A stretch of DNA of 7,440 nt, from the NCBI GenBank assembly GCA_031270615.1, contig JAISXE010000154.1, forward strand, positions 1 to 7,440, read 5' to 3'. Shown here in pieces: positions 7,077 to 7,440 of this stretch. This DNA is from Spirochaetia bacterium (GTDB lineage Bacteria; Spirochaetota; Spirochaetia; DTKZ01). Under the pieces are notes generated by a model. That model searched no databases. It was not told the DNA's origin and saw nothing but the letters and a program-made list of their open reading frames with translations. The position numbers and the translations under genes are program-made. Position 1 is the first letter of the stretch. Each line of letters begins with the position of its first letter.

Positions 7077-7225
7077 ATGATTCGGCTCTGCGCCACGGCC
7101 CAGCAGAGAAAGACATACTCCGCGCTTTGGGGCTTCCTCTGGTTGACCGCCTGATGCCAAAGCATGAGAACAAGTATCTGCTCATTGGTTTTGACCGGAA
7201 TGGCAATTTGCTTGAAATTATGGTA
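7077..7225 (+). pseudogene. Remnant of a small toxin-like gene (BrnT/DUF4258-like), frameshifted and truncated
   Basis: An ATG at 7077-7079 has a good ribosome site (AAGGG, 7066-7070, six bases away), but its frame ends after 25 codons at 7152-7154. A neighbouring frame beginning at 7079 reads DSALRHGPAEKDILRALGLP, then KYLLIGFDRNGNLLEIMV. This is the pattern of small toxin-like proteins with a conserved RHG...DI...IGFD..GNLLEI core. One extra base after the ATG would restore M-DSALRHG, so a single-base deletion at the start codon is the simplest reading; otherwise the true start has been lost, since that frame has no ATG, GTG or TTG before 7127. The usual C-terminal end, which from memory is a segment like N-V-F-H-A-M-K-C-R, is missing. 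After LLEIMV the frame runs into unrelated sequence and a hairpin before stopping at 7319-7321. No antitoxin partner is visible. Family assignment is from memory and moderate. Confidence 0.5.
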
Positions 7226-7268
7226 ACTCCTATTCAGTCGCCTCGCTCTGATTGCAGGCCCAGTCGGA

Positions 7269-7302
7269 AGGACTTCCAAATTGTCCCCAATTTGGAAGTC
7301 CT
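7269..7302. repeat. Perfect 15-bp inverted repeat with four-base loop
   Basis: AGGACTTCCAAATTG (7269-7283) is the exact reverse complement of CAATTTGGAAGTCCT (7288-7302), with TCCC as the loop. Nothing T-rich follows on the plus strand; on the minus strand the hairpin is followed by CCGACTGGG. It is therefore not an intrinsic terminator. It sits about 45 bases after the toxin-like frame loses its conserved sequence. It may be a palindromic repeat unit or a small non-autonomous mobile element; no target-site duplication is obvious. Confidence 0.7.
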
Positions 7303-7370
7303 CACCTCCAGTACCGCTTAAAAAAACACCCAGCATGCGTTTGATAGCCCCTGTTTGGAGTAAAAATCGC

Positions 7371-7405
7371 GGGCTGGTCGCAACCCTTCGGGTTGCTGCT
7401 CGCCC
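7371..7405. repeat. Stem-loop near the right edge
   Basis: GCAACCC (7380-7386) pairs perfectly with GGGTTGC (7390-7396) around TTC, and outer bases GGGC (7371-7374) can pair with GCCC (7402-7405) across an internal loop. No T-run follows. The stretch 7322-7440 otherwise contains no gene that I can support. The element may continue past the window or belong to the same repeat population as 6945-7030. Confidence 0.45.
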
Positions 7406-7440
7406 ATGCAACCGGGGTGGCTGCGGAAAAAATGCAAGCG

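Noticed and set aside
6878..7411. 177-codon minus-strand open frame
   Set aside because: It spans AT-rich DNA, the GC stem-loop cluster, the antisense of the toxin-like remnant and the perfect hairpin. Composition varies along it and no family is recognised, so it is probably fortuitous.
1..7440. CRISPR array, tRNA, rRNA or common small structural RNA
   Set aside because: No regularly spaced direct repeats and no tRNA arm, tmRNA, RNase P or SRP RNA signatures were seen on either strand.

Overview
The window carries two complete, overlapping minus-strand genes in the middle: an M23 zinc peptidase and a 1463-residue Lhr-type helicase. On the left is the 3' end of a plus-strand restriction-modification specificity gene. 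On the right is a decayed toxin-like gene among palindromes. Composition changes sharply. The first 360 bases are 29% G+C by direct count, while sampled 60-base blocks of the helicase gene are 62-73%. The AT-rich specificity gene therefore looks acquired, and the high-GC pair looks like native chromosome. The organism is a bacterium. The M23 protein and the toxin-like remnant recall spirochaete (Treponema-like) proteins, but that is a low-confidence impression from memory.

Layout. 1-372 (+): C-terminal part of a Type I/Type IIG-style DNA specificity (S) domain, open at the left edge. 373-1154: about 780 bases with no credible gene, GC-rich and rich in stem-loops, including a 23-base palindrome whose right arm can also pair with a segment about 60 bases away. 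1155-5546 (-): lhr. 5536-6708 (-): M23 peptidase with a signal peptide, whose last 11 bases overlap the start of lhr. 6709-6944: M23 promoter region and AT-rich DNA. 6945-7440: a cluster of GC-rich stem-loops, the toxin-like remnant, a perfect 15-bp hairpin and a last stem-loop.

The M23 gene and lhr form a transcription unit read right to left, probably from a promoter close to 6715-6745. The peptidase acts outside the cytoplasm and the helicase acts on nucleic acid, so their linkage looks like shared expression and not one pathway. lhr has no clear ribosome binding site and probably depends on translational coupling. The flanks show the marks of accessory DNA: a defence gene end, a broken toxin-like gene and probable dispersed palindromic repeats. 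I did not find a convincing new multi-gene system. The best leads are the broken toxin-like gene with its adjoining hairpin, the possible near-leaderless M23 promoter, and the alternative-pairing palindrome beyond lhr.
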